A DNA stretch of 64,000 bases from the NCBI RefSeq assembly GCF_000426885.1, contig NZ_AUGF01000007.1, positions 1-64,000 on the forward strand. Direction: 5' to 3'. The notes under the pieces are model-generated. The model was not told the origin of the DNA. It searched no databases and worked only from the letters and a program-made list of their open reading frames with translations. This DNA is from Moraxella caprae DSM 19149 (GTDB taxonomy: Bacteria > Pseudomonadota > Gammaproteobacteria > Pseudomonadales > Moraxellaceae). Each line of letters opens with the position of its first letter. Within the stretch, counting starts at the first letter, position 1. The translations under genes and the position numbers were made by a program. Of this stretch, positions 1-9,791 are shown in pieces.

Positions 1-228
1 TCGCTCATACAGATAATCATAGGGATAATCTTCTACATCTTTGAGTAATGCCTCATCATCTATCTTTCTAGGCTTTACTTCTTTGGTGGGTTTAATCTCT
101 ATGTTTTGTTGCCAGTTTTGTAAGGTACGAGTAGAGACATTAAGTAAAGAAGCTACCTTGCGATAAGACATGCCTTTGTCATTGATGAGTGCCAGAGCTT
201 TTTTACGAAAGTCTAAGGAGTAGGTCAT
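1..228 (-). mobile_element. IS630-type transposase, N-terminal part (runs off the window)
   Basis: An open frame of 76 codons starts at an ATG (complement of 226-228) and continues past base 1. The protein begins MTYSLDFRKKALALINDKG and then carries a helix-turn-helix (MSYRKVASLLNVSTRTLQNW), the usual N-terminal DNA-binding part of IS630-type and related two-ORF transposases. The catalytic DDE part lies outside the window. The element points away from the capsule genes, and its edge coincides with the loss of the first part of the neighbouring ATPase gene. The family assignment rests on the N-terminal pattern only. Confidence 0.75.
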
Positions 229-302
229 GGTATTTAAAGTTCTATTTAATGGATGTTAGGGTATTGTAGCATATTTGGGGTTTTTGGGGTGTAACGGTTG
301 AA
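229..302. other. Terminal region of the IS-like element
   Basis: This short non-coding stretch lies between the transposase start and the first recognisable codons of the truncated capsule ATPase. It should contain the terminal inverted repeat of the element. The other end is outside the window, so neither the repeat nor a target duplication can be defined. The stretch is T/G-rich. Confidence 0.4.
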
Positions 303-856
303 TATGGCGAAAAAAATGGTATACTAGACAGAAATGGTGCTGGCAAATCTACCTTGGTGCGTATTTTGGGTGGTGCAGAACCACCAAGTTCGGGCAAAAT
401 TATCAGAAAGATGAAAATGTCTTGGCCTTTGGTGGGGCGTTTCAGGGTAGTTTGACGGGTGCGGACAATGTGCGTTTTGTGTCTCGTGTCTATGATGTGG
501 ATTATAAAACAGCCCTAGTCTTTGTAGAATCTTTTGCAGAGCTTGGTAAATATTTGTATGAACCTGTGCGGGTGTATTCGTCAGGTATGCGAGCCAAACT
601 TGCCTTTGCCATTTCAATGGCGATTGATTTTGATTGCTATTTGATTGACGAAGTAACATCGGTGGGCGATGCGACCTTTAAGAGAAAATGCCAAGAGGAG
701 CTTTTTGAGGAAAGAGCGGACAGGGCATTGGTAATGGTGTCTCATGAGCTAAACAATATCAAACAACACTGTGATAAAGTGGCGATTTTGCAAGCGGGCG
801 AATTAACAGTGTATGAAGATATGGATGAAGCTTTTGAGATTTATAAGAAGTTGTAG
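303..856 (+). pseudogene. Capsule export ABC ATPase remnant (BexA/CtrD/KpsT type), truncated and frameshifted
   Basis: The remnant still has a P-loop (DRNGAGKST, encoded at 327-353), the signature SSGMRAKL, the Walker B region DCYLIDEV and the switch His (MVSHE), all characteristic of the ATPase of capsule exporters such as H. influenzae BexA. Two lesions are visible. The first roughly 40 residues are missing where the IS-like element abuts. The reading frame also breaks near 421-434: family members read [12 protein letters not shown], but the DNA lacks 7 bp here, consistent with collapse of a 7-bp direct repeat (TTTGGCC). The downstream frame is open from 422 to the stop at 856. An intact, clearly divergent homologue lies at 49899-50570, so the remnant is not a simple recent duplicate. 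Confidence 0.85.
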
Positions 857-880
857 AATTTGATTAATTCGGATGGGCTT

Positions 881-1996
881 ATGTCGTCAGCAAGAAATTT
901 AATTGTATTTGGTACTCGCCCAGAGGCCATTAAAATGGCACCTTTGGTCGAAGGGTTTAAAAACAGCGGTTTGGATTATAGGGTGTGTGTTACAGCGCAA
1001 CACCGACAAATGCTAGATCAAGTGCTTGAATTATTTGAAATTGTACCAGATTACGATTTGGATATTATGAGTAGCAAGCAAACACTCTCAACTGTTACCT
1101 CGTCTATTTTAGAAAAAATCCAGCCTGTTATAGATGATTATCATCCGACCACAATTTTTGTACATGGCGATACAGCGACAACTTTGGCAACTGCATTGGC
1201 AGCCTATTATAATCAAATTGATATCGCTCATATTGAAGCAGGGTTGCGCACTCACAACATTTACTCTCCTTGGCCAGAAGAGGGTAATCGCAAGTTAACG
1301 GGTGCATTAACAAAATACCATTTCGCCCCAACAAGTAGTACAAAGGCTAATTTATTGGCAGAGGGTGTAAATGCAGATGGTATTTATGTTACTGGCAATA
1401 CGGTTATCGATGCATTATTTTTGGCTTGTAAAAAAATAGATGACAGCTCATCTTTGCAAGAAAAATATGAGCAAGAATTTAGTTACTTAAAAGATAAAAA
1501 AATTGTTCTCATTACTGGACATCGTAGAGAGAATTTTGGTGAAGGTTTTGAGAATATTTGTGTCGCCATTGCTGAATTGGCTAAGCTATTCTCTGATATA
1601 CAATTCGTTTACCCCGTCCATTTAAATCCAAATGTGAGAGAACCAGTTAATCGCTGGCTAAAAGATAAAGAAAATGTGCATTTGATTGAGCCTTTAGATT
1701 ATTTATCGTTTGTTTATTTGATGCGACAGTCTTATCTAATTTTAACTGATTCTGGTGGTATTCAAGAAGAAGCACCTTCACTGGGCAAACCTGTTCTTGT
1801 GATGCGAGATACAACCGAGCGCCCAGAAGCAGTAGAAGCTGGTACAGTAAAATTGGTCGGTACATCTAAGCAAAGCATTGTAGATAATGTTAAGTTGCTC
1901 ATTAATGACACTGCAACCTATCAGCAAATGTCTGAGGCTCATAATCCTTATGGGGATGGTACAGCAGTTGAACAAATCTTAGCAGTATTTAAATAA
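881..1996 (+). CDS. wecB: UDP-N-acetylglucosamine 2-epimerase (non-hydrolysing)
   Basis: This cytoplasmic enzyme interconverts UDP-GlcNAc and UDP-ManNAc. The 371-residue protein has the family N-terminus ([14 protein letters not shown]), HGDTATTLA, the HIEAGLRTH motif with catalytic acidic and basic residues, TGHRRENFG and [20 protein letters not shown], which is full family length. A TTG 21 bp upstream is in frame, but the ATG at 881 gives the usual N-terminus. It lies 24 bp after the ATPase remnant and 15 bp before the dehydrogenase gene, and forms a two-step pathway with it. An alternative product (UDP-ManNAc used directly) cannot be excluded. Confidence 0.93.
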   Translation: MSSARNLIVFGTRPEAIKMAPLVEGFKNSGLDYRVCVTAQHRQMLDQVLELFEIVPDYDLDIMSSKQTLSTVTSSILEKIQPVIDDYHPTTIFVHGDTATTLATALAAYYNQIDIAHIEAGLRTHNIYSPWPEEGNRKLTGALTKYHFAPTSSTKANLLAEGVNADGIYVTGNTVIDALFLACKKIDDSSSLQEKYEQEFSYLKDKKIVLITGHRRENFGEGFENICVAIAELAKLFSDIQFVYPVHLNPNVREPVNRWLKDKENVHLIEPLDYLSFVYLMRQSYLILTDSGGIQEEAPSLGKPVLVMRDTTERPEAVEAGTVKLVGTSKQSIVDNVKLLINDTATYQQMSEAHNPYGDGTAVEQILAVFK

Positions 1997-2011
1997 ATTA
2001 GAGAATTTTAT

Positions 2012-3277
2012 ATGTTAAATTTTAATACAATTTCGGTAATTGGACTTGGCTATATTGGACTACCAACGGCTGCCGCCTTTGCTCAGCATGGCTTAAATGT
2101 GATAGGTATTGATGTCAATAAAAAGGCGGTAGATACCATTAATCGAGGCAATATTCATATTGTGGAGCCTGATTTGGATGTGGTGGTTAAAAAATGTGTG
2201 AATGAAGGCAAATTAAGAGCAACATTAACACCAGAGCCTGCCGATGCATTTTTGATTGCTGTGCCAACACCGTTTAAAGGTGATGATTATGAGCCGGATT
2301 TAAGTTATATTGAATCTGCCAGTAAAGCCATTGCACCTGTGCTAAAAAAAGGTGATTTGGTCATTTTGGAATCGACCTCACCAGTTGGAGCAACCGAACA
2401 AATGGCAGAATGGCTAGCAGAGGCTCGTCCAGATTTAACTTTCCCACAACAAAATGGTGAGCAATCTGATATTCGTATTGCTCATTGTCCCGAGCGTGTT
2501 TTGCCAGGTCAAGTAATGCGTGAATTGATTGAAAATGACCGCATTATTGGCGGTATGACTCAAAAATGCTCAGATGCTGCGACGGCTTTGTATAAAGTTT
2601 TTGTTAAAGGTGATTGTATTGTTACCAATGCACGCACCGCAGAGATGTGTAAATTAACAGAAAATTCTTTTCGTGATGTGAACATTGCTTTTGCTAATGA
2701 ATTATCGATTATCTGTGACAAACTCAACATCAATGTTTGGGAGCTGATTTCTCTTGCTAATCGTCATCCACGAGTGAACATTTTACGGCCAGGCTGTGGT
2801 GTTGGTGGGCATTGTATTGCGGTAGATCCTTGGTTTATCGTGAACAAAACCCCTGATTTGGCGAAATTGATTCATACTGCACGATTGGTAAATGATAACA
2901 AGCCTGATTGGGTTATTGGTAAGGTTAACGAGGCGGTCATTGAAGTGTTACAAAAAACTGGTAAATCCATTAATGAAATTAAGATTGCTTGTTTAGGCTT
3001 GGCGTTTAAGCCAGATATTGATGATTTGCGTGAAAGCCCTGCTTTAAAAATTACTGAAAAATTGGCAGAGAAATACCCGAATCAAATTTTGGCAGTTGAG
3101 CCGAATGTGGAAGAACTACCAGCTAAATTGACAGAACAAAATATTAGCTTGGTTTCTTTGGATGGTGCCTTAAGTATTGCTGATGTGTTGGTAGTTTTGG
3201 TAGATCATAGGGAATTTAAGTTGATGCAATTTACTGGAAATCAGTTAATAGTGGATACGAAGGGTATTAAACAATAG
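2012..3277 (+). CDS. wecC: UDP-N-acetyl-D-mannosamine dehydrogenase
   Basis: This enzyme oxidises UDP-ManNAc to UDP-ManNAcA with NAD+. The 421-residue protein starts with a Rossmann fingerprint (GLGYIGLPTA, residues 11-20). It has the EST motif near residue 120, TAEMCKLTENSF near 210-220 with the catalytic Lys, and the nucleophile Cys268 in GCGVGGHCIAVDPWF, the form typical of ManNAc dehydrogenases. All three domains are present. Its pairing with wecB predicts ManNAcA in the capsule or a related glycan. GTG of the next gene overlaps its TAG stop by one base. Confidence 0.93.
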   Translation: MLNFNTISVIGLGYIGLPTAAAFAQHGLNVIGIDVNKKAVDTINRGNIHIVEPDLDVVVKKCVNEGKLRATLTPEPADAFLIAVPTPFKGDDYEPDLSYIESASKAIAPVLKKGDLVILESTSPVGATEQMAEWLAEARPDLTFPQQNGEQSDIRIAHCPERVLPGQVMRELIENDRIIGGMTQKCSDAATALYKVFVKGDCIVTNARTAEMCKLTENSFRDVNIAFANELSIICDKLNINVWELISLANRHPRVNILRPGCGVGGHCIAVDPWFIVNKTPDLAKLIHTARLVNDNKPDWVIGKVNEAVIEVLQKTGKSINEIKIACLGLAFKPDIDDLRESPALKITEKLAEKYPNQILAVEPNVEELPAKLTEQNISLVSLDGALSIADVLVVLVDHREFKLMQFTGNQLIVDTKGIKQ

Positions 3278-6093
3278 TGGTGTATAAAAACATGAAAAGA
3301 GTATTTGATAAGTTAAAGAATAGCACTATATTAATTGGAGAGAAAGCTAATAGATTGCCTGCTTTTAAAAAAGCTTATAATTATTATAGGCAAGGAAAGC
3401 AGTTTCTTGATATTTACCATCAATTTAGGGCGGAAGATGCTTTAATAGTACATGCAAATACAATTTTGAATGTACAAGATCTTGGTGGTATAAAAAACAA
3501 AATGGTAGTATTTGTTAATGTGCATTCTGGTGAATATAATCTTGTTTTAAAACACAGGAGTGGCGCTCTTCATAAAAATAGAAAGTTAGTTTGGGCATCT
3601 TTTGAGATGTTTGGTGTAGCAGTTAGTCCCCATATTTCAAAAAAGTTAGGGTTGAATATGGGAAAGGATGGTATGTTTAGTTATGTTGGGGGTGGTAGGG
3701 CTCAGAATGGTTTTTATCATAGTAGTACATCTCTCGTTATTTATAAAAATACACCTTTTTTAGTGGTTAAGTTTCATACTACATATAAGGATAATCTAGA
3801 GATTCAAGAAATTGGATTGTTTGATAAAAATTATCGTGAAAAGTCTAAAAATATCAGCGATCAAAAAAGCCAAGAACCAATAGGGTTTGTTGTCGATCAA
3901 AAAAAAATTCATGATAAAATATGGCAACTTTTTGATTATAACACATATATTATTTACGCAAATATTTCACCGAATGTAGCGGATGGATCTTCTATTTGGA
4001 TGTCTTCAATGGTGGATATTATAGCAACAAATCATAAGGTTATTCTTGTTTTGAAGGAAAATTTGCGTAGTGATATTATCGTATCGAATATTGTAAACAA
4101 GCATAATCTAACAATCATTCAGCCGTCTGACTATTCAGATAGTGTTGAAATTAATGAACAGCAAGCCTTGGACGTTATTCGTAATATTGACTTTATGCAT
4201 CCTTATTTAAGAGGTGTGCTAGTTAGGGGTATTGTTGCGGCCAATGAATTAGTTTCTGATCGTATATTCAAATACCGCACTATCTCCTACCTTACAGATT
4301 TTTATGAAATGAAGGAGGGGGTGGTTTTTATTTCTGATACCCAACAAAAGTTAGTAAAAAATATTGCCTTACATTCTCATTTGATGTTAATACAAACAAT
4401 AGAAATAAAAAAACAGGTATTTTCTTTATTAGGGTATGAACATAGTAATTTTGCCTATCTACCCCCTTCATTGCCCGATGCTATTTTTGATAAGACACTA
4501 AAGGTGGTGCATAAAAGTACTGATGCAGAAATAAAAATTGGCTATGCAGGAAAAATTATGCCTAATTGGGGTATGGAGGAGCTTCTATCTTGGGTTGTTA
4601 ACTTCAATAGAAAAAATGATAGAAAAATTAAACTTTTTATTGCGGCTAATAAAATTTCAGCAAAAGGGGAAGAGAGAAAACCTTTTGTTGCAAAAATCAA
4701 AAAATTATTGGCAGAAGCTAAGGCTGAGCATTATACCACCTTAAATCGAGAGCAGTGCATTAATTTACTAAAAGATATGGATTATGTTTGGGCTTTTCGA
4801 CCAGGATACTTTGAGGACTTTACATTGGAATTGTCTACAAAGTTGCTTGAAGCGATTGCTATGAATCAAAAGGTGATTTGTTATCCAAGTAAAATTCATA
4901 TAAATGAATTAGGTAGCGATTATCCTTTTTATGTAAAAGATGAAAGTGATTTTTGTGAGGTAATCTCATCCAAAAGATCCTTTGATTCAACCCACTTGAT
5001 TAATAATTTGAGAGATAAACATGCGGTAAGCAATGTGGCGAAACGACTTAGTGTTTATTCACCCTTTAATTTGATGCATGATGTAGAAAATATAGGTTTA
5101 ATTTGTTTTTCGGGACATGATTTTAAATTTATCGATCCATACATTTCCTATTTGAAGTCTAGAGGATTTAAAGTTATCCGTGATATTTGGGAGTGGGGGA
5201 TAGCGACAGATTTAGAGACCTCAAAAAACAATTACAAAAAATCCAGTGTGATTTTTTGTGAGTGGGGATTAGCTAATGCTGTTTATTTTTCCAATAACAA
5301 TATTGAGAATAAGCCCCTATATATTCGTGTGCATTTGCAAGAAATTAATGAACGTGCTAAGAAATTTGGTAAACAAATTAATTTTGGTGCTGTAACAAAA
5401 GTTATTTTTGTTTCCAATAGTGTACGAGAGGAGTATATTAGGTTGTTCTCTTTGCCTAGAGAAAAAACCATTGTTATCCCTAATTTCGTGTTAGATGATG
5501 AGTATGGTTTTTCTGGGGGTAAAAAAGCTAGAGCAAAAGTTGTTACGCTAGGCATGGTTGGAATTGTTCCGCAAAGAAAGCGTTTTGATAGAGCTGTTAA
5601 TTTGCTATTGGCTCTCAATGAAAAAGGCATTGATGCTGAACTGCACATAAAAGGGCATAGACCTGAGAATCTAGAATTTATGAAAGGAGCAAGCCGAATA
5701 AAAGAGCTGGATTATTATTATGATGTTTATAATCAGATAAAAGAAAAAGGGTTGGAATCAAAGGTTATATTTAGTGAGTGGGGTAATGATGTTGCTCTAT
5801 GGTATAAAGATATTGATTTCATTTTATCGCCTAGTGATTTTGAATCGTTTCATTATGCATTGGCTGATGGTGTGTTGTCTGGCTCTATCCCAGTGGTATG
5901 GAATTGGAGCGAGGCATCAGAGATATACCAAGATTCTTGGATTGTATCATCAGATGAGCAGGCAGTTGAATATGTTATGAAGCATATTGGTAGAAATAAT
6001 GAAAAATTGATTTCTAAAAATAGGAGCTTTATAATCAAAAGATATGGTAAAGATACCGTATTTCATTCTTTAACTAAGGAGATTTTTGGTTGA
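3277..6093 (+). CDS. Large two-domain glycosyltransferase (GT4-like), probable capsule polymer synthesis
   Basis: A 938-residue protein without signal peptide or clear membrane segments. Residues about 1-210 form a domain I do not recognise. Residues about 225-590 look like a first GT-B transferase (IKIGYAGKIMPNWGMEELL, then KLLEAIAMNQKVICYPSK). Residues about 600-935 look like a second one (VIFVSNSVREEY, VIPNF, LGMVGIVPQRKRFDRAVNLL, then SPSDFESFHYALADGVLSG, the GT4 donor-binding ExxxxxxxE-like region). Two transferases in one chain are common in ABC-dependent capsule systems, where one enzyme alternates two sugars. GTG at 3277 overlaps the wecC stop and has GAAGGG at 3259-3264; ATG at 3292 is an alternative. 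The gene is clearly more AT-rich than its neighbours, which suggests transfer. An A9 run lies at 3899-3907. Confidence 0.75.
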   Translation: MVYKNMKRVFDKLKNSTILIGEKANRLPAFKKAYNYYRQGKQFLDIYHQFRAEDALIVHANTILNVQDLGGIKNKMVVFVNVHSGEYNLVLKHRSGALHKNRKLVWASFEMFGVAVSPHISKKLGLNMGKDGMFSYVGGGRAQNGFYHSSTSLVIYKNTPFLVVKFHTTYKDNLEIQEIGLFDKNYREKSKNISDQKSQEPIGFVVDQKKIHDKIWQLFDYNTYIIYANISPNVADGSSIWMSSMVDIIATNHKVILVLKENLRSDIIVSNIVNKHNLTIIQPSDYSDSVEINEQQALDVIRNIDFMHPYLRGVLVRGIVAANELVSDRIFKYRTISYLTDFYEMKEGVVFISDTQQKLVKNIALHSHLMLIQTIEIKKQVFSLLGYEHSNFAYLPPSLPDAIFDKTLKVVHKSTDAEIKIGYAGKIMPNWGMEELLSWVVNFNRKNDRKIKLFIAANKISAKGEERKPFVAKIKKLLAEAKAEHYTTLNREQCINLLKDMDYVWAFRPGYFEDFTLELSTKLLEAIAMNQKVICYPSKIHINELGSDYPFYVKDESDFCEVISSKRSFDSTHLINNLRDKHAVSNVAKRLSVYSPFNLMHDVENIGLICFSGHDFKFIDPYISYLKSRGFKVIRDIWEWGIATDLETSKNNYKKSSVIFCEWGLANAVYFSNNNIENKPLYIRVHLQEINERAKKFGKQINFGAVTKVIFVSNSVREEYIRLFSLPREKTIVIPNFVLDDEYGFSGGKKARAKVVTLGMVGIVPQRKRFDRAVNLLLALNEKGIDAELHIKGHRPENLEFMKGASRIKELDYYYDVYNQIKEKGLESKVIFSEWGNDVALWYKDIDFILSPSDFESFHYALADGVLSGSIPVVWNWSEASEIYQDSWIVSSDEQAVEYVMKHIGRNNEKLISKNRSFIIKRYGKDTVFHSLTKEIFG

Positions 6094-7703
6094 GTTTAAG
6101 TATGAATTTAATAAATATATCGTATTTATGTACGACTTTTTCAAGCTCAGTTAGTGATTGGGAAAAAAAAGGGGGGGTAGGCTACTTGCTTGATGGCTCA
6201 ATGTCCAGCCATCGTTATAGTGCCCACACTTTGGAAGAGGAAGGGTCATTTGTTCAAGTTGATCTACCATATATTAGTTATGTGGATAGTGTAGAGGTTG
6301 TGCTAAGAGATATTTATCTTGATAAGGTTGTCCCCCTAAACTTAAGTGTTTTGCATCAAGAGAGTTGGATTTTTGTAGATCAATTCTCAAAAACCAAAAA
6401 AATCAGTATAGGAGCAACAATTTCAGCTATTCGGATTTCTAGAGAGCGTAGAGGATGTATTGTCCTTTCCTCTGTTAATATATATACAGATAGGTTGTCT
6501 TTTAATTCGCTAATAAATAATATATCAGAGAATAATCAAAAAGGTTTGGTGTGTGTGTATGCTCCTTTTTATGGTTTGGGAGGGCGTCTTTCCGTTATTG
6601 CTACTGCATTGGGGCTTATTGGAAGTCAAAATAGTATAAAAGAAGCTGTGGTGGATGAATTGACCTCCAAAGTTATTGATTACCCAAAAAAAATAAATCA
6701 ATCTAAATTTGGCAATCATTATAAGATATTAAAATCTGGTTTTGCTGAACATTTGGTAAATCATATTTTTGGTCATAATACATATCAATCAGAAAAAAAC
6801 ATTTCGCACTATGATACAAGTGATTATTTGCCCAAACAAGCTCAAAAGGCCATTTTGGTTACAAGAGATAATATGAGATATTACCAAAATAAGGGTGAGC
6901 AATCTGAAGAGGTATCAAGAAGGCTTTATTCACGTATTATTCCAAGTTATTCGGTTATGGAGCGCTTATCTAGGTTAGAAGATAAGTTTGAGCTTTCAAA
7001 TAAGTATCAGAAAGCACTTGCTGTACATGTGCGACATGGGAATGGAGAAAGATATTACTCCTCCGTTCGTAACCTGTGGGGAGTCAAACCACCATCGGGA
7101 CAAAAAATATATTCCGCAATAAAAAGATGTATTGATGATAATGGAGATATTGAGTATATTTTGTTATCATCTGATTGTGTAAGGGTTGCTGAATTTATTC
7201 AGAGTAGTTTTCCTGAAAAGTCTATTATTTTTTTATCTGAATTTGTACAAGATGTTGGTTTGGGTTGTAATCACAATAATTATCTTTTTGATAAAACGCT
7301 TCTGCATTACAGAAGAGATGTCGCTGTGGATCTTAATGATGAAATAGCCTTTTCAGAAATATTGGCATTGTCAAAATGTATCGCTTTATGTGGTGGTGAG
7401 TCTTATTTTTTTGAGGCGGTTAAAGCTTTTGGTGTCTGCGACTTGAATAAAATATACTTCTTGGATAATAAAGATAGATATGTAAGAGTTGACAAAGAGT
7501 TCCAAGAAATATCAAAAGTAGATGTGATTTTGAATATATTTAATGAATTGGATGTAAAAACAGATGGGGTGTTTATTGCTATTTATGGTGAAAAATATCA
7601 TCTATCATATTTTGATGATATGTTGTTTGTTGGAACTAAGGAAGAGATAATAAACAACATCAATATTATCAAAAATAAATTAATTGAGCTAAGACTTTAT
7701 TGA
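6090..7703 (+). CDS. NodZ-like (GT23-type) glycosyltransferase with N-terminal discoidin-like domain; candidate colitosyltransferase
   Basis: A 537-residue protein. Residues about 25-130 resemble an F5/8 type C (discoidin) galactose-binding fold (SMSSHRYSAHTLEEEGSFVQ then VDL). The rest carries GLGGRLSVIATALG and AVHVRHGNGERYY, the arginine-containing donor motif typical of NodZ/FUT8-type fucosyltransferases, then ILLSSDCVRVAEF and CGGESYFFEA. GDP-L-colitose differs from GDP-L-fucose only at C3, and a colitose pathway follows directly, so colitose transfer is a reasonable inference, not a demonstrated one. TTG at 6090 lies 8 bases after AAGGAG and is preferred to the ATG at 6102. A mixed A8G7 run lies at 6163-6177, at codons 25-30. 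The gene is AT-rich like the preceding one. Confidence 0.7.
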   Translation: MSLSMNLINISYLCTTFSSSVSDWEKKGGVGYLLDGSMSSHRYSAHTLEEEGSFVQVDLPYISYVDSVEVVLRDIYLDKVVPLNLSVLHQESWIFVDQFSKTKKISIGATISAIRISRERRGCIVLSSVNIYTDRLSFNSLINNISENNQKGLVCVYAPFYGLGGRLSVIATALGLIGSQNSIKEAVVDELTSKVIDYPKKINQSKFGNHYKILKSGFAEHLVNHIFGHNTYQSEKNISHYDTSDYLPKQAQKAILVTRDNMRYYQNKGEQSEEVSRRLYSRIIPSYSVMERLSRLEDKFELSNKYQKALAVHVRHGNGERYYSSVRNLWGVKPPSGQKIYSAIKRCIDDNGDIEYILLSSDCVRVAEFIQSSFPEKSIIFLSEFVQDVGLGCNHNNYLFDKTLLHYRRDVAVDLNDEIAFSEILALSKCIALCGGESYFFEAVKAFGVCDLNKIYFLDNKDRYVRVDKEFQEISKVDVILNIFNELDVKTDGVFIAIYGEKYHLSYFDDMLFVGTKEEIINNINIIKNKLIELRLY

Positions 7704-7717
7704 AATGAGGATTTTTT

Positions 7718-8833
7718 ATGAAAAAAGCCCTAATCACAGGTATCACAGGTCAAGACGGTAGTTATCTAGCCGAATTCTTGCTTGAAAAAGGTTATGAAGT
7801 TCACGGCATCAAACGCCGTGCCTCCCTGTTTAATACAGGACGGATTGACCATATTTATGAAGACCCGCACATTGAAAATGCTCGTTTCAAATTGCATTAT
7901 GGCGATTTGACCGACACTTCTAATTTAACACGCATTTTGGCAGAAGTTCAGCCTGATGAAGTGTACAATTTGGGTGCTCAAAGTCATGTGGCGGTCAGTT
8001 TTGAATCGCCAGAATATACCGCCGATGTGGATGCGATTGGTACACTTCGCCTACTTGAAGCCATTCGCTTTTTGGGTCTTGAAAAGAAAACTCGCTTTTA
8101 TCAAGCCTCTACTTCTGAACTGTATGGGTTGGTACAAGAAATTCCCCAAAAAGAAACCACGCCATTTTATCCTCGCTCGCCTTATGCGGTGGCAAAATTG
8201 TACGCCTATTGGATTACGGTTAATTACCGTGAGGCTTATGGAATGTACGCCTGCAACGGCATTTTGTTTAACCATGAATCGCCAAGACGAGGCGAGACTT
8301 TTGTAACACGTAAAATCACGCGTGGACTTGCCAACATCGCACAGGGCTTAGAATCTTGTCTATATATGGGTAATATGGACGCACTTCGCGATTGGGGACA
8401 CGCCAAAGACTATGTGCGAATGCAGTGGATGATGCTCCAACAAGACAAACCAGAGGATTTTGTCATTGCCACAGGCGTACAGTACAGCGTGCGTGAGTTT
8501 ATCACTTGGTCAGCCGAAGAGCTTGGCATTACATTGCGTTTTGAGGGGGTTGGCGTTGATGAAGTAGGCATCGTAGAAAGCATTTCAGGCGAAAATGCTC
8601 CCGCTGTCAAGGTGGGTGATGTGATTGTCAAAATTGACCCACGCTACTTCCGTCCTGCCGAAGTGGAAACCCTACTTGGCGACCCAACAAAAGCCAAAGA
8701 AAAACTCGGTTGGACACCAGAAATCACCGTACAAGAAATGTGTCGTGAGATGGTGCAAGAGGATTTAAAAGTTGCCAAACGCCACGCCTTATTAAAACAG
8801 CACGGTTATCACACCCCTGTTTCTGTTGAATAA
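7718..8833 (+). CDS. gmd: GDP-mannose 4,6-dehydratase
   Basis: This enzyme converts GDP-D-mannose to GDP-4-keto-6-deoxy-D-mannose, the first step towards GDP-fucose or GDP-colitose. The 371-residue SDR protein has the NADP-binding [12 protein letters not shown], the Gmd signature [14 protein letters not shown], the catalytic STSELYG and [10 protein letters not shown] (Tyr/Lys), and [17 protein letters not shown], at the usual length of about 372. Base composition returns to the local average, unlike the two preceding transferase genes. It is followed 20 bp later by the next pathway gene. Confidence 0.95.
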   Translation: MKKALITGITGQDGSYLAEFLLEKGYEVHGIKRRASLFNTGRIDHIYEDPHIENARFKLHYGDLTDTSNLTRILAEVQPDEVYNLGAQSHVAVSFESPEYTADVDAIGTLRLLEAIRFLGLEKKTRFYQASTSELYGLVQEIPQKETTPFYPRSPYAVAKLYAYWITVNYREAYGMYACNGILFNHESPRRGETFVTRKITRGLANIAQGLESCLYMGNMDALRDWGHAKDYVRMQWMMLQQDKPEDFVIATGVQYSVREFITWSAEELGITLRFEGVGVDEVGIVESISGENAPAVKVGDVIVKIDPRYFRPAEVETLLGDPTKAKEKLGWTPEITVQEMCREMVQEDLKVAKRHALLKQHGYHTPVSVE

Positions 8834-8853
8834 CCGTTAATAAAGGAAATTCT

Positions 8854-9777
8854 ATGAAAATTTTATTAACGGGTGGCTCTGGTATGGTGGGGCGTAATGT
8901 GCAAGATTATGTCAAAAATTTTTCACAATATCAATTATTAGCACCTAGCAGTTCCGAATTAAATTTGCTCGATAAGAATGCTGTTGATGACTATCTTGCA
9001 GACATTCAGCCTGATGTTGTGATTCATTCGGCAGGTATTGTTGGTGGTATTCAAGCCAATATTGAAAATCCTGTAAAGTTTTTGCACGAAAATACTTTAA
9101 TGGGGCAAAATATTGTCTTGGGAACATATCAAGCAGGTATTAAAAAGCTGATTAATTTGGGTAGTTCCTGTATGTATCCAAGAAATGCTCAAAATCCCTT
9201 AATTGAGGAAAGTATTTTAACAGGCGAATTAGAGCCAACCAACGAAGGCTACGCATTGGCAAAAATCGTTACCGCCAAATTGTGTGAATATATCAGTAGA
9301 ACCAATACTGATTGTGAATACAAAACGCTCATTCCGTGTAATTTGTATGGTAAATATGATAAGTTTGACCCCATTAAATCACATATGATTCCTTCTGCAT
9401 TGTTAAAAGTTCACCATGCAAAAATGAATGGCGTAGATAATGTGCAGATTTGGGGGGACGGTACTGTTCGTCGAGAGTTTATGTATGCTGAGGATTTGGC
9501 TGATGCCATATTCTTTGCTTTGGAGAATTTGTCCAAATTACCCAATATGACCAATGTGGGTTTGGGATACGATTATTCTATCAATGACTATTATGAACAA
9601 ATTGCAAAAGTGGTTGGTTATCAAGGAAAATTTGTACACGATTTATCAAAACCTGTTGGTATGAAACAAAAACTTGTCAATACTGATAAATTGCAACAAT
9701 TGGGTTGGAAAAATCAATTTTCCTTAGAACAAGGTTTAAATGAAACTTATCAACATTTTTTAACTTTAAAAATTTAA
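8854..9777 (+). CDS. colC: GDP-L-colitose synthase (GDP-fucose synthase-like 5-epimerase/4-reductase)
   Basis: An SDR of 307 residues with TGGSGMVGRNV at the N-terminus and the Fcl-type catalytic set: Ser and Cys in GSSCMYP, Tyr/Lys in YALAK, and the epimerase His in KSHMIPSALLK. By sequence alone this could be a GDP-L-fucose synthase (fcl). Because the next gene is a ColD-type 3-dehydratase, the substrate is more likely the 3-deoxy intermediate, making this ColC, the last step to GDP-L-colitose. It overlaps or abuts colD, depending on the start of the latter. Confidence 0.82.
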   Translation: MKILLTGGSGMVGRNVQDYVKNFSQYQLLAPSSSELNLLDKNAVDDYLADIQPDVVIHSAGIVGGIQANIENPVKFLHENTLMGQNIVLGTYQAGIKKLINLGSSCMYPRNAQNPLIEESILTGELEPTNEGYALAKIVTAKLCEYISRTNTDCEYKTLIPCNLYGKYDKFDPIKSHMIPSALLKVHHAKMNGVDNVQIWGDGTVRREFMYAEDLADAIFFALENLSKLPNMTNVGLGYDYSINDYYEQIAKVVGYQGKFVHDLSKPVGMKQKLVNTDKLQQLGWKNQFSLEQGLNETYQHFLTLKI

Positions 9778-9791
9778 TGGGGTATTATAAT

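Noticed and set aside
422-856. An apparently intact 144-residue ABC ATPase ORF
   Set aside because: It starts at a TTG after the P-loop. The missing P-loop and SWP motif are encoded just upstream in another frame, so it is the 3' part of a pseudogene.
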